Shown here one piece after another: positions 51,885 to 64,000 of a DNA stretch of 64,000 nucleotides (positions within the stretch are counted from its first letter, which is position 1; every line of letters starts with the position of its first letter). The DNA lies in assembly GCF_021018805.1 (NCBI RefSeq), contig NC_086257.1, forward strand, positions 18,761,193-18,825,192. The letters are read 5' to 3'. Source of the stretch: Prinia subflava. Lineage: Eukaryota; Chordata; Aves; Passeriformes; Cisticolidae. The position numbers were made by a program, and so were the translations under genes. The notes below the pieces were generated by a model. That model worked only from the letters and a program-made list of their open reading frames with translations. It was not told the DNA's origin and ran no database searches.

Positions 51885-52958
51885 GTAAGAGTGTAGCTGT
51901 TTTATCAGTGCTCCATAGCCCTGCTTAGCACAAGTTTCCCCTGGCTACTATCACAAAATTATGAGCAACACCAGAATTTTTCTGCACCACCTTTCAGCAG
52001 TGTAACCTTTGCTCCCCATTATAAACTACTTGAAGCACTTTAAACCTTAAACACTCTGAACACATTTTACATTTTGTTTTTGCCGTTATACCTATTAAGT
52101 TGTCACTAAATGTGCTAATGAAATTTTTAAATTTTTTGGAAAGAGGAATTTAGTCAGGGTGTGTAAAATGGTAGAAAAATCTGTAGGGGTGTGATGAGAA
52201 ATTGGTGAAGGACACAAATGAGAGTCAGCCCATACTGTTGTTCTTTTCAGAACTGCAGGTGTCAGAAATGCACATTTATATTTGTAAATACTGCTTTATC
52301 TATGCATAGGAGAGAAAAGAAATCCATTCTTGACAAGAGAGATATATTTACACAGACTGAAAAAAAAATCCCCAAAACAACTCAATATCCTGCCAAGCCT
52401 GATCTATTGACAAGCTTTGGAAAAGGTGAATTTGATTTAGTTCCATCCAAACTAAATTACTTGCAGTGCAACTGAGAAATTTGCAAGGTAAATGTAATTT
52501 ATACCAAGGCAGCAAATTTTCCATTCATCAGCACAGAAATCCTTTTAGACACCTTTATCTTCAAACAGGAGCTGAACATCTGATCTTTGCAAAGTGAGTC
52601 TGGCACATGACTGAATAATATCAGTTGCCTACATAGTCATTTTTACCTGTTAAACTATAAAAGAAGATTCATTTTTACAATTTGTCTAAATTACCTACAA
52701 GTCACTGATTTTAAGTCAAGAGTTCCATTGCCATTCTGACCATGAATACTAACAGATTTAGAAAAATGCTGTGAATTTCCAGATATGTTCACACCATATC
52801 AACCAGAAAGGTGCACAATATTTCTGTATGTGGGACCTTTATTAAAATATAGGCCTTGATGGCATATTTTCTCTATAACACACATTTTACAGGGGAGATA
52901 AAATTTTCAGAAGTAGTTTCTTTAAAGGATTCATATTTTCCTATTCTTTATTTTTCAG
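51885..52958 (+). other. PEX5L: PEX5L intron, 1.1 kb
   Basis: GTAAGA donor at 51885 and 'tatttttcag' acceptor at 52958. I see no repeat or gene signal inside. Confidence 0.9.
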
Positions 52959-53085
52959 TTGATATTCAGACACAGATAGAGAAATGGGATGATGTCAGTT
53001 TTCATGGAGACAGGAGTAGCAAGGCCCACCCTTCTGCAGAGCGAACATCATCATCATCCAGAGCTCCATCAAAAGAGATTTTGTG
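52959..53085 (+). CDS. PEX5L: PEX5L (TRIP8b) coding exon D
   Basis: Acceptor 'tatttttcag', donor TTTGTG|GTACAA; 127 nt, completing a split codon at the 5' end and leaving two bases of a Trp codon at the 3' end. It encodes VDIQTQIEKWDDVSFHGDRS and then a Ser-rich run (SSSSRAPSKEIL) that leads into W. IQTQ(I/L)EKWDDV and FHGDR are diagnostic of TRIP8b. The Val at the junction appears extra compared with the mammalian LDLDIQ that I remember. A longer open frame (52856-53362) crosses the exon, but it reads through intron on both sides. The serine cluster is a plausible phosphorylation region, which is not shown by sequence alone. Confidence 0.95.
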
Positions 53086-53604
53086 GTACAACTTTTTACT
53101 TTCCTTAAAAAAAAATATTTCCAGCCCAGCTTTCTTAATTCACAGAAATGCTTGCCAGATAGCAAATCATGTTATTAAACCTGTTATGATCACATTAAAT
53201 GTGTTCAAGCACATATTTTTGACAATGTATCATAAGCAAGGGCACTATAAAATGCCATTTTTGCCAGCAATTTTTAATGTTGTGGAAAGTGGCAGGTGCT
53301 TAATAAATGGTGGTGAGAATTCTACAGAGACATGCAGTGAAATCCTTTATTGTGGTGATTGATTTTTACACACTGACTGAAAAATAGACATTTTTCAGTC
53401 CTGTGTCTCTGTCTAGCCTCAGTTTCCCTATCTATGAAATAGAAGAGTGAGAACACAAAGAAGAGTCCAGGCATTTTGATAACTGGAAGTTAAACAATTC
53501 AGTTAAAAGAAATAACCTAATTATTCAGGGTGTTCTTGTGAATCTGAAAGCCACAGGGTGAAGTGTCCCAGTGCTGAGTGTGTAAATAAATGCATTATTT
53601 CTAG
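53086..53604 (+). other. PEX5L: PEX5L intron, 0.5 kb
   Basis: GTACAA donor at 53086 and 'atttctag' acceptor at 53604. It contains a short MIR-like trace at 53395-53450. Confidence 0.9.
53395..53450 (+). repeat. MIR core trace
   Basis: 'gcctcagtttccctatctat' followed by 'gaaatagaa' is the best-known MIR core motif (cctcagtttcc...atctgtaaaat), slightly diverged. Only about 55 bp are recognisable. Confidence 0.5.
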
Positions 53605-53701
53605 GTCCACAGAAAACAGATCACAGTCTGAGCTGACTAATGTCAAGAGTGCCTTGGACTCTGATTCAGCCTCAGAATTAGAACTTGCACCTGCAATACA
53701 G
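53605..53701 (+). CDS. PEX5L: PEX5L (TRIP8b) coding exon E
   Basis: Acceptor 'atttctag', donor ACAG|GTAAGA; 97 nt, one base completing the Trp codon and then 32 codons ending in phase 0. It encodes STENRSQSELTNVKSALDSD and then SASELELAPAIQ, matching the TRIP8b stretch that precedes the HCN-binding core. The segment is acidic and serine-rich, probably disordered. Codon boundaries agree exactly with the neighbouring exons, which supports both splice choices. Confidence 0.95.
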
Positions 53702-56700
53702 GTAAGAGGATTTGGAAGATTTATTAATAATAAAAAGGCAAGGAGGAACTTCCACTGGCTAACCACTGACATTCTGGGAGAACTCTTCAAGGGATATTTT
53801 CAGGATCATCAGGGAAAATATCTTCACACACCTCTGAAATGAAGAGGTTATGAAATTAACTGTCAGCATCTGAAACATTCAGAGTTTAATTCTGCAGTGA
53901 ACTGTGACCTTCCTGTAAAGAGGGAAAAACCTTCAAACTACAGTTTACAGCACCATCTTTTTTCCCTCCCTCCAGTTCTGAAATTCAGACTTCTAGTGGT
54001 TCCCAGCCGTGTTAAATACCTCTCCTTTAGGTGCCTTGGCCAGGCAGGAATTCCCAGGACTGGGAAATTTCTAGGGAAAACAGGAAACAATCATGACACC
54101 AATGTTCATTAGCAGTTTATCTCCACAGGTGGGGGAGCAGTGTGGTCACAGGACTTTTTCCTGCTGGAAAAGGAACTCTAATACGGAGGGCTCTGGGCTA
54201 AAGGTTTGTAGATTTGCCCAATTCCACTGTTGTGCTGTGTCTTGGACAGGTCTTGTTGGAAATGATTGCTGAGGGTTGCATGTATGTATGCACGAACAGG
54301 TACAAATATTTCTATGTGCATTCCAATAAATCAGGTTGTTCACGCCCCTTCTTTGCTGCTTCTTACTTTCTAACTTAGAGACTTCAGCCATTGCCACTGG
54401 GAGGGGGAAGACAGAGTTTTCTGGTGGATCAACTTTTAGTTAAAAATAATTTTCTCACCTTCCATAGCTATTTTTAGGCCTGGACTTCAAAAAATTTCTG
54501 TCAGATAGAAAATCTGGAAATTAATGAAAAATAATAGCCTCATTTGAAAATGGAAAAATGCGACACTACCTGCCAAATGTGTATCCTAAGATTATACACC
54601 TTTTTTGGCGTTTTCTTAGTAAAATGTGTCCTTTACTTCCCTGCCATTTCTACATTACAAACAGGGTCTTTTTCCCCTCTGGAAAGCCTCACACTAGTTG
54701 TAATGCATGATATCTTTCCTTTCTCTACAATAGATTTGTACATCTTAGTAATGAAAAAGATCAGTTACAGGATGCCATCCACTTGAAATGGATGTTGTGT
54801 TCTCATGTGCTTTGTCCAGCTCATATTGAAGCATCTCTGCCCCTCTTTTAGGAAGCTGTTCCTCAGCCCAATAGATCCAAATTCCAGGACATTTGTGTTC
54901 AACCAAGATGTGTGTAAGTCAAGTACACAGGCACAGGATTTAAATGCTGTGGCTTTTTGTAAAAGCAATTACAAATGCAGTGTATCTCTATATGATCTAT
55001 TTCCTTTTCATCTTCCACTAGAATAACTGCCAAAGCAAAAAATCCACATTTTTCACTCAGTTTAAGTTCAGTTAGTTGAGGCTCCATAATGTTTTTAAAA
55101 TGACTGATACTTCAAAATAAAAAAAAAAAAAACATGAAGCTGAATAAGCCAACTTGAAACAAAAATAAGACTAAATTTCTTATCTGTTGTCTTGGAACAT
55201 TTCATGTCTTGTTTTGGTTTGTCTTAACCTGCTTGTTCCAAACTTGTGGTCCATTTGAGTAATAAAATGTTAAACTGGTAATTATTAATGCAGAGAAATG
55301 ACCTGAAGTGAGAATGTGTCCTTATTCTAGGTAGGTTATTTGGAAATGTGGTTTTGTTCACTGCCTGTTCATCCTGCTGGTACTTGGAGTGTCAAAGCTG
55401 TCAGCTCCCAACACAGCCTCATCTGTCTTGACTGAGTTCTTAATCTGCTTGCAAAAGAAATCACGTTAGGGCTTTTATCAAAGCATATGTTTTCCATACT
55501 TTGTCCTCTATAGGTCTTGTCTATCTCATTTAAGGGCAACCTTTACAAATTCAACACATTCTGCCATACCCTGAAGATTTCATCTTGTCAAACTTGCTGC
55601 AGCTTTCCATCAGCAGTTTCCCAATCACCTCATCACTCACCTTTGGCGTGTTAGATTTAGCTCCTCAAAGTGAAATGTTAAGTAACTGGGTCATATTTTC
55701 ATTAAAATTATATAATCTTCTTAACAAAATCCTTTGTTTACCAGCACTTGTGCCAATACCAAATCCAAAAGATGAGCTTTGAACTATGAAGGGAGAAATG
55801 TGTTTGAAGGCTGTAATGGGCAGGTCACTGGTGGCTATCACTGGATGTGGCTGTCTTGCTTCTCAGCATTTACTCACATCATATTTTACATATTATTAAC
55901 TCTTAAATAGCACTAGCCCAAAGTTTCCTTGTTCTTTCTTTTATCTGCCACTCTGAAAAGTTCCTCGTTATGCTTTTATTGGTACTGAGATATCCTACAG
56001 TGTCTGGTGGGGGGAGAGGACAATTTTGAAGGTTTATTTTTAATCTTAATATTGTAAACTGCAGAGGGAAATAATATGTTCCATTGTCTGTGCATAAAGT
56101 CTGCTCTTGTTTTAACTCTATCAATAATTTCCTGGGCATTTTAAATAATTAATTGCTTACACAGAGTATACAAAACCCCTGACATGCTAAAAATCTGTGC
56201 CTAATTCTAATATGTCAATGCTCTTAGACAAAGGTATTGTAAAACACAGAAATCTCCAGCTCGAGGCAACAATATTTAGAATGTAAAATTAATTCCCCAC
56301 TTCTCCCAAATATCTGCAGAAAGACCAAAGGCGCTAACTTTCCTTGGATGTGCCTCTTACTCTAAGGAAATGAGGAGTTACAGGGGACAGATTTAGCTCA
56401 TTCTTTGAAGACTTGATCAGAAGTTAGGACTGGAATTTAAGCCTCTCACCAACAGTTAAACACATAAGCAGAGTAAAAGTGCAGGAAAGTGTGTGCAAGT
56501 GCATTGGCATGGGAGGTTTTGTCCCTGAGCACAGAAGCCCTGATCAGCTGCAGCAGCTCTGCTGTGGAGGGGTGAAAATGTCAAACCCCAGTGCCCAGCC
56601 TTGGGCACAGCCTGGGCATCCCCTGGGGAAGGCACAGTCCCACCCCACCTCCTGCTGAATCTGGGCACTTCTCCAGTGCTGCCACTCCATTCCCATCCCC

Positions 56701-59623
56701 TCCCTCCCTGGACCAGCAAAAATAGCGAGTTTGGGGCTTTTCATGGGGCTTTTCATTTCTGGGTGTCACAACCCACAGCACGATCTGCATTGTCTATATG
56801 CAAATGCAGCTGACGTGGCTTTGGTTAATGACCTTTTTTCCCCTCCTGCTGTCCATTTAATGGGAGATAAAGTCCATTCCTGTGGGGAGGATGTGGGGAC
56901 AAAGTGTATTCTCTGTCCTGTGGCAGAGGAGGGGACTCTGCTTCTTGTCCTCTTGCCCCTCACCTCTGTGCTGCCCCTGGAAGCTCACTCTGCCCTCCTG
57001 CAGTACAGCCTGCTCTGAACACCCTCATTTACAGGATTGTCCTTGACCTAAGGAGTGGCAGTCACTGGAAACAAATGGGTAAAAAGCAGAAGTAATCAAA
57101 TGGTTTGCAGAAGCCAAGTCATAAATAATGGAAAGGCCAGGAACATAATTAGAGCCTATCAATAGAGTCCTGTGTCAAGAAAAACAAATTAAATTCTTTG
57201 ATCAGATTACAGGTCCAGTTGATAAATGTTGATGTGTGATATTCTACAAGAGGTTTGAATTAATATGTCATATTCTGATTGTAAAATTGTGGCCACACAA
57301 TGTGAATAAAGCAGTTGTTAAACAGATTAAAACTGGCTAACCTGAGGTCTGAGGAGCAGTAATTATTTACTAGGAGTTGTAATCACATAGGGATTATTCT
57401 GGGATTCCAAAGAGAAACCATGTTCTTCATTTTTATTGATCTGAAAATAAACATGCAAGCCAACTCCTCAGAAAATTTCCATGTGATGCAACAGTGGAAT
57501 GTAAAAAAATGAAAATAAAGGATATGTAAAAAGGAGCTGGTGATCAAGGCATCTGTATAAATTTGTATTACAATACAGTTCATTGGAAAATCACACATTT
57601 CAGAGCAAGAATGCAGGCTCTACTTACAAGACCAAGCTGGGAGGGAGCTTGAAACAACAGAAGTGTTCCCTGTGCAGTACTGGGGGAAGAGGAGAGCGTA
57701 GAAGCAAACATAATTCACGAGAGACAGGAAATCACCTGATTTCTGCAGAGAGGAGCAGCAGGACAGGTGCTGCAATAAAGAGTTCACTTTGCTTGTCTGT
57801 ATGGCTATAAAAAATTAAGAGGCAGAATAAAAGTGACACAAGAAGATAAAACCTGAATGTTTCATATTAAGAATATTTAATATTGTGATGCTTTTACATC
57901 ATTAAATGTCTTTATATCACTAAAACCTGATTAAATTTATCAGTATCTTTCTAGAGAAAAAGTAAGGAGTATTAAAAAGGATGGAAAAAAATAAGAATAG
58001 AGGGAAACTGAAATTAAAATTAAAAAGAGAAACAAGGACGACAGCTGAAAAATTGCAAACAAAGTGATGACATTAAGGTCTCTTGATAACTTTAAATTAA
58101 ACCCAAGCATCTTTCTGAAAGATATTTATTCCAGACAACCTTAGTTTATTCTCTGAAGAATGTCATTTTGGTTCCATGGGTGTTGAGTGACAAATGCCAT
58201 CATGTGACACACAAATGAGTGATCTGAACCAGTTGTCTCTTCTGCCCTAAATTCTATTAACCAGTAAAAGAACTGGTTTATGTATAGGACTGGGTTTTGG
58301 TTTGTTTTCAATGACAACCTGAAATCTCTTCCTGGCCTCACCAAATAAAATTATATTTTCCAAACGTGGACTAGAGGTGGAAGATGTGAAAGCAGAAACA
58401 ACAAATCCTCAGTGTAGACAATCCCTCACACTCTGAGTTTCCTGTCAGAGCCAAGTCCAGAGGCCAGCACAGAACACACACAGTGCCCACCACCACCACG
58501 TGCCTCTCACAGAAATTGTGCTGTATCCTTGTTTACCTTTTGTGTTTCATCCACTCAATGTGCATTTCACTCATCACTCTCCAACTGAGAGACCAAAGCC
58601 TCAGGAACAAAATAGAAAACCTAGGGCTCATTTGACAAATGAATGTCACCTTCCTAGGAATAAAGCCACGCGTGTCCAGCCACAGAGAAATAAATGCATT
58701 TGACCATACACTGCACGTGTATGAGAGCTCAGAAATGTGTCAGGTGTTCCATCCCAGCAGTGCCCACTCCTGCACAGACAGCCAAATGAGTCTGATGTGA
58801 TCAAAATTGGTCTTTTAGCAGTGTGGTTCACAGAAATTGAATATTACCAGTACAGACATCAGAAATATAATCAGAGAAATTAATGCAATTGGAGGCACGG
58901 GCACACAAGTGGCTAATGAGTTTAACCTTTTGGCAAGCACTAAGGAAGGGATTAGCAGTCAGAGCTTTGTTCAGCAAGATTAGGCCACTTTGTGCTTTTT
59001 CTGCCATCCTTAAATATTGTTTGTTTTTGTACAGCGTTTTTTGTAAAAATAAAGTTGTTTTTAGAAAAAGAACAGGGAAAAAGTCATTATGTTCTTCCAG
59101 TGGGATTGACCAATAGTGTGGTACTAAAAGAGATGCTGATTGTAAAAAGGATTTGTTCTTCCAGGGGAATCCAGGGCAAACCTGACTCTCCAATGTGATC
59201 CCAAAAGAAAACCTGAAAGAAAACCACAAAATGTGCAGGGAAAAAATAATGTTTTCTTCCTGGGTGGTTGTCAGTGGAGTGCATTCCCACAGTCACAGTG
59301 CAGAAGGAACAGGAAGGTGGAACTCCTATGGCAAATCGTCAGCTCTCTCCTTTTGTAGCCCTTGCATTGCCTTTTCTCAGGTGTCTCTTTATCTTTCACA
59401 CATCTTGAGTGAAAAGGAAAATCTGGAAAAGATAAATTACTCTGCTTCCCATGAGAAGTGGTCTCTGCTACAATGTAAGACAATTCAGAGGAATTCATGC
59501 AGGGAAACAAGTAGTTCTCCCCAAGAAAAAGGCCATTTAGGGGCTCTAGATAATTAAGGAAATAACTCACAAGAGTGATGGAGAGTCTACCACCCCTTTC
59601 TGATTTATTCTTTTATTTTTTAG
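53702..59623 (+). other. PEX5L: PEX5L intron, 5.9 kb
   Basis: GTAAGA donor at 53702 and 'attttttag' acceptor at 59623. The interior is mostly AT-rich, with an A14 run near 55118. A GC-richer segment at about 56500-57050 carries an octamer and an ACGT-core motif. The open frames of 60-133 codons at 58800-59560 overlap on both strands and show no family likeness. I found no extra PEX5L exon. Confidence 0.85.
56733..56818. promoter_or_regulatory. Possible intronic regulatory cluster
   Basis: A perfect 12-bp tandem duplication (GGGGCTTTTCAT at 56733-56744 and 56745-56756) is followed by an octamer ATGCAAAT (56798-56805) and TGACGTGG (56811-56818), an ACGT-core CREB/XBP1-type motif. These are short motifs found by eye in a GC-richer part of an AT-rich intron, so function is only a possibility. 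Confidence 0.25.
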
Positions 59624-59719
59624 GCACGGTCAAGCAAGGAGCAGCGTTGGGGAACTCCTCTTCTCTCCAGAAATCACTCCTTGGAGGAGGAATTTGAAAG
59701 AGCAAAGGCAGCTGTTGAG
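59624..59719 (+). CDS. PEX5L: PEX5L (TRIP8b) coding exon F, start of HCN-binding core
   Basis: Acceptor 'attttttag', donor TTGAG|GTATTA; 96 nt, 32 codons, phase 0-0. It encodes ARSSKEQRWGTPLLSRNHSL and then EEEFERAKAAVE. SRNHSLEEEFERAKAAVE is the highly conserved beginning of the TRIP8b core, which in mammals binds the cyclic-nucleotide-binding domain of HCN channels and weakens their response to cAMP. The rest of the core and the C-terminal TPR repeats, which grip the channel's C-terminal tripeptide, are not in the window. It is the last PEX5L exon I can find. The joined exons give 242 codons, or 246 with the longer exon C, of a protein of roughly 600-630 residues in mammals. Confidence 0.96.
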
Positions 59720-62700
59720 GTATTATTTCATTTACTGTTTTCATTTTCAGCTGATGTTCTAGAGATTTCTCTTTTATCTTGCAGCACAAGCAGAGGAGAA
59801 AGTTGGAATTATTCAAAGCAGAGAAATTATACAATTCATGGAGCTATTAATTTAAAATAGCAGTTTGTGTTTTTGAAAAAAAGGATATCCAAAAGCCTTA
59901 GCTATAAAGAAACATTGGAAAGAACCAAGTTTTTAAGCTGGATTTTTATTACTAGAGCAAAGGGGTAAATCTCCCATAAATGTAGCTAATTTCAAACCAC
60001 ATGTAAAAGAGGGAAACATTTCTCCCCAGCAATTGTGTGGAATCAGTTCTCTAAGCCCAGACACAAACCAAGTCTCCAGTGTGGAACCAGAGCTCAGAAT
60101 CACTGATGAGCAGCACAATTGCCTGCTGTAAAGCAGAGTTCTACATGAGCACCAACCATGCACCATTTTCACATTTTTACAACTCCTGGCAGAATGCTGA
60201 GCACAGGAGTATTGTTGTTTCCTGGTAAATCTATCTGCTTTGAAAAGATAAAGGTATTTGGATAGTTCTATTGCACTTCTGGGGTTTTTTTCACTAAATT
60301 CTACATTTTCAACATATAAATCATCTCTTGAGTGCTGTCCTATACCACTAGTCCAAATTGATCCAAAGTAGAATACAGCTTTTTAGCAGAACTCAACAAA
60401 AAGTTAGATATAAGCATTGATCTGGTGCATCATTAACTTCTCAGGGGTTCCATGGGCAACCCTTCCAAATCCCATCTCCACAAAGAGCCAAGGCAGCTCC
60501 ATTCCAGCAAGGACAGAATTTCAGGCTAAATTATGTAACAGCTGCTGAAATGAGTTCTTAGGGTGCAGAGGATGAAGCTGTGAAACCAGTTCCTCAAAAC
60601 TGGTTATTTTTAACATGGACTGCAGGCTCATTAGTCTCCAAACCATCTAGAACATTTTAGGGATGTTTGAGTTTGGATTTAAATTTTAGCCATGTATTTC
60701 AGTACTCTTCTAACTCAAGTTTTATACCATTATAATTCCAGTGTTGACACTTGAACTATTCTAGATTAATATTGGCTGATGAGAAAAAAAAAAAAACTAT
60801 GCCTAAATCTGATACTGGCTTCTAGCTAGAAAGAAAATTTCTTGTTGAAGTAATTCATGTGATTTATACGTTTTTTTCATGATATGCTATGGTAAAATGC
60901 AGGGTTTCTACCATGGTTTCTTGGCATTTTATTGCACACAAAAAAATCTGGTCTCAGCATACAAAGCAAAATGGACACAATCAGTAAATTAGCTCTCTCA
61001 TAAACTAAGCACGGAAGGCATTTTTTTCTCTCCAGATCAAATAAATTCTTCATAAACAACTGCTGGTGATGCACTGGAGATGTTTTTGATGTCACACATC
61101 ATACACATTTGCTCCTGGCTGGAAAGGAGGGAACTTGCTTTCACATTACCACTCTTAAAATGCTTCAGATGTTCCTGCAGGTTGATCCTCGGGGTGGGAC
61201 TGCTGAGCTGTGGCCTGTGAAGGCAGCACAGGGAATCTGTGCTGAGCATCTCCATGCTGGTGGTTCAGCAAATGATGTCAGTACTCCTGCAATTGCCAGA
61301 AACTTGTGTGGTGGGGAGTTTCCAGACACTCAACAGAAAGAAAAATGAGTTGAGTCCAACAACAGATTACAAGACATTATTGAATTACTTTGCAGAGTGA
61401 AGTAAGGAGGAGAATATATTGTAAAAAATACCCCAAACCCTGCAGACTAAAAGGTCACTCTGAGGCAACAGAGACAGGTTGTTAAAATACTTTAAAGTAG
61501 TCTCAATAATGCCTATTAAAAAGAATCAAATGAAATGTTTCCCCAGATGTAGCTGGCAGCCTTAAGTTATTCTTTCTGCTTAAAATAGAACCTTGGGCCA
61601 GGTAGTTAAAATGTAAAGGAAAGGATTCTTTAAGACCTTACAGATCAGCTATTCCATTTGCATATGAAAAGAGCTGAATTCTCATCCTAGCTAAAATGAA
61701 GTGATAAGAAAGCTGGAATGACTGAAATAAATTGGAGCCCATCTCAGAAAGATTAGTGCTTTCTTAAGCAGAGAATAGATACAGGTCAAAAATTCATTTT
61801 TAGGCTTTGGCTGTTTCTGTAATATTCTTCAACTGGGAAAGCTCCAGGTGGAAAGATTAGCCAGGAAACTGATCAAGAAAAGGAAGTAAATCTCGGGTTC
61901 TTTGTGGCCTAGTTCGAAAAGAATTAATTAACAATTCAGTAAATGAAGACACCAAACTTTATCCTCCACCCAGTGTTCACTTCAGAGCTTTGGGAATGGT
62001 TTTAACATGTCAGACTTTGAGATTAATGAAGATTTGTGAGGTAATTCTTTCTTAAGAAGGTTTAAAGATGTCTATGCCATTGGGGAATCTTTTAAGAATA
62101 AAGTGATGAGTAAAAACAACTTTTTTACTAGAGAGGGTCCAGACTCCCTTGCAGGGTTTGAGTGCTTGCAGACCTCAGTACCTTTTCTGGAAAGGTCTAT
62201 TCTGGAAAGGTATATTCTGTAAAGGTATATTCTGGAAATTGGATTTGAGTTTTGCCTCATGATTTTTTGTCTCAATGATTTCCAAGTGCCATAGGAACTA
62301 GGTTTTAACGCAATCTTTCTAATAATTAGCTCTGTTTCACCAAAAATTGGTAGGTTTGAACTTTTAAAAAATTACAGGATGGGGATTCAGATCCATCCTG
62401 TATTTATATCCCATTAAAAGAATTGTTTTATCAACCACCATCTTACTGGTGATGAGTTAGAATAAATAAAAATTAAAGCAAGAAGGTGCAAAAACTTCCA
62501 ACAGAGAAGTGTCTCAGAGAGGGAAAAAAAAGCTGTTTTGTTATTTTCTTATTCCACATTTCTCTGATTAAACTGCAGATGCCACACTGTTTTGTGAGCT
62601 TATGCATAAGAAATTTTGTGCTGTCCTTCCCAGCATCATTTTATTTACAACACAATGTCACATGAACCATCTGCTGTATAATGTACTGCTTTGAAGCATC

Positions 62701-64000
62701 AAAGCACATTACAGCTAAATTATGTGACAATAGGAGGAAAAAGATGGGATTAATTTGTTCTAGCCTAGGAAAACATATTCCAGGACCATCAGTTTTGTGG
62801 CTCCCATGAGTACTGGTTGGAGGTTGGAGTCCTTTCTGTACCTACAATATTCCTGTCTCACTATTTGGACATTTCTTTGGATGGGCCTAAAACTGGCCAA
62901 GCTGTATTTTAAATTAGAACTATGAAACTGAGTCATTATTTGATACTCTTTCAAAACACAGCGGGAATCTTTGCCTTGGCAATGATTTTTTTATCTCTAA
63001 ACTTCAATAAAATTTTCATATTTTGTTTCAAGAAGATATCAGCTAAGGAAATCTTACCTAGTTAAGCAGACAATTTAACTTACTGTGTCTTTCACATCAA
63101 AAACTATGGTAGTGCAGCATTCAGAGAAAAATGGAAGAACCTTTCTTGTGCATTGGTCAGTTAGGAATGTTGCAAATTAATTTTTGGCAATACAGGACAG
63201 GCAAAATTATAAAAGTTATGACAACAGGTAAATTTATAAATACATCCCCTGCCTCCTTTCATTGGACCATAGGAAATAAAGAGCCTAGAAATATTTTGCC
63301 TCCTATTTGTTTAACTGCTGAAGCATATTTTTAAATACTAAGAGTAAAAATAGCCTCTGCCAAAATGCAGAATTTTCTGCTTGGAAGCAGTCAGATGGTA
63401 TGAACACTTTTCCTCGTTGCCATTCCTCTTGGCTGCTGCAGAGGATCCAAGAATGTGTTAAATGTGTTCAACTGCTCTGAAAACTTTTGGTTCGTGCAAA
63501 GTTCTTGGCCAGCCTTAAGGTGGCAAAAACATTGAAATGAGGTTAATTAGCACTGGTGGTGTAGCAAATAGAGTTAAAATTAAATCTAGGAGCCTTTCAG
63601 AAAGGCCCAATATTTATTTAACCCTCCTGCCACTGAAGTCAATAAAAAAATTGCTGCTAATGGCAGCTGAAATAGACTTAGGCCTTCAGCAAAGACTGTC
63701 GTATTTACAATATTTAAATGTGTAATTTAAATATTTAAATATTTACAGTGCTCTAGTGCAGGAGGAGCTGAGAGAGATGATAGCAAAGCTGGTCTTCTCC
63801 TCACTGCATTTTCCCTCCTCCCTTGCCTCTCTGTGGATGGACATTCAGGGTGGCTCCCTGAGTGCACAACTGGCTTTTTACAGGGAGTGGAAACACAGTG
63901 AACTTCTGTGAGAATTATAAATATATAATTAAACAGCAGAATTTGAATTTAAGACCTAAATCCACTTATATGCTTGCTTACTGTCTGCAGAAATATGATT
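59720..64000 (+). other. PEX5L: PEX5L intron, continues past the window
   Basis: GTATTA donor at 59720 and no matching acceptor with the next expected peptide (the remainder of the HCN-binding core) up to the window end. It holds an A14 run near 60783 and a 15-bp tandem repeat at 62186-62239. A 'ccactgaagtcaat' trace near 63630 may be another old palindromic relic. Otherwise I see only AT-rich intron. Confidence 0.85.
62186..62239. repeat. 15-bp minisatellite, about 3.6 copies
   Basis: Units start at 62186, 62201, 62216 and 62231 with the pattern TCTGGAAAGGTATAT, with one or two differences between the full copies and a shorter last copy. Confidence 0.9.

Noticed and set aside
52856..53362. 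A 168-codon + strand frame
   Set aside because: Only 52959-53085 is coding (PEX5L exon D); the rest reads through intron beyond clear splice sites.
58828..59570. Several mutually overlapping frames of 67-133 codons on both strands
   Set aside because: Mutual overlap on both strands inside a PEX5L intron indicates chance frames.

Overview
This window looks like bird nuclear DNA. It is AT-rich and almost empty of coding sequence. It contains chicken-repeat-1 (CR1) LINE fragments, two of which end on the avian type of 3' terminus, and old MIR-like SINE remnants. It has short spliced exons with GT-AG borders and one compact CpG island. There are no operons, rRNA or tRNA genes, CRISPR arrays or bacterial signals that I can see. 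Nearly all open frames of 60-175 codons are chance frames in intron sequence.

The one gene I can support is PEX5L (TRIP8b, also called PXR2) on the + strand. TRIP8b is the brain auxiliary subunit that sets surface trafficking and cAMP response of HCN pacemaker channels. Six coding exons of its N-terminal half are present: 37883-37987, 49759-49870, 51684/51696-51884, 52959-53085, 53605-53701 and 59624-59719. They join into 242 uninterrupted codons (246 with the longer third exon), with matching phases and consensus splice sites. The first exon and everything from the rest of the HCN-binding core through the TPR repeats lie outside the window.

Layout: 1-37882 is most likely the first intron or 5' flank of PEX5L. 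It holds four of the CR1 fragments, two MIR-like remnants, a GAGATA microsatellite and one unexplained minus-strand frame (6771-7310). A CpG island with inverted CCAAT boxes and an NRF1 site (about 37700-38060) overlaps the first exon seen and looks like an internal promoter. 37988-49758 is an 11.8-kb intron with a T/G-rich tract and old palindromic repeats. 49759-59719 holds the remaining five exons. 59720-64000 is the start of the next intron.

The most informative details are a tandem splice acceptor that would add or omit four residues (VLST), a possible internal start ATG in a strong context inside the CpG island, and two acidic dileucine-type motifs carried by separate exons. The whole stretch fits a gene whose N-terminus is diversified by promoter choice and splicing. 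I did not find a convincing new biological system. The unexplained 6771-7310 frame is the only candidate for something unknown.
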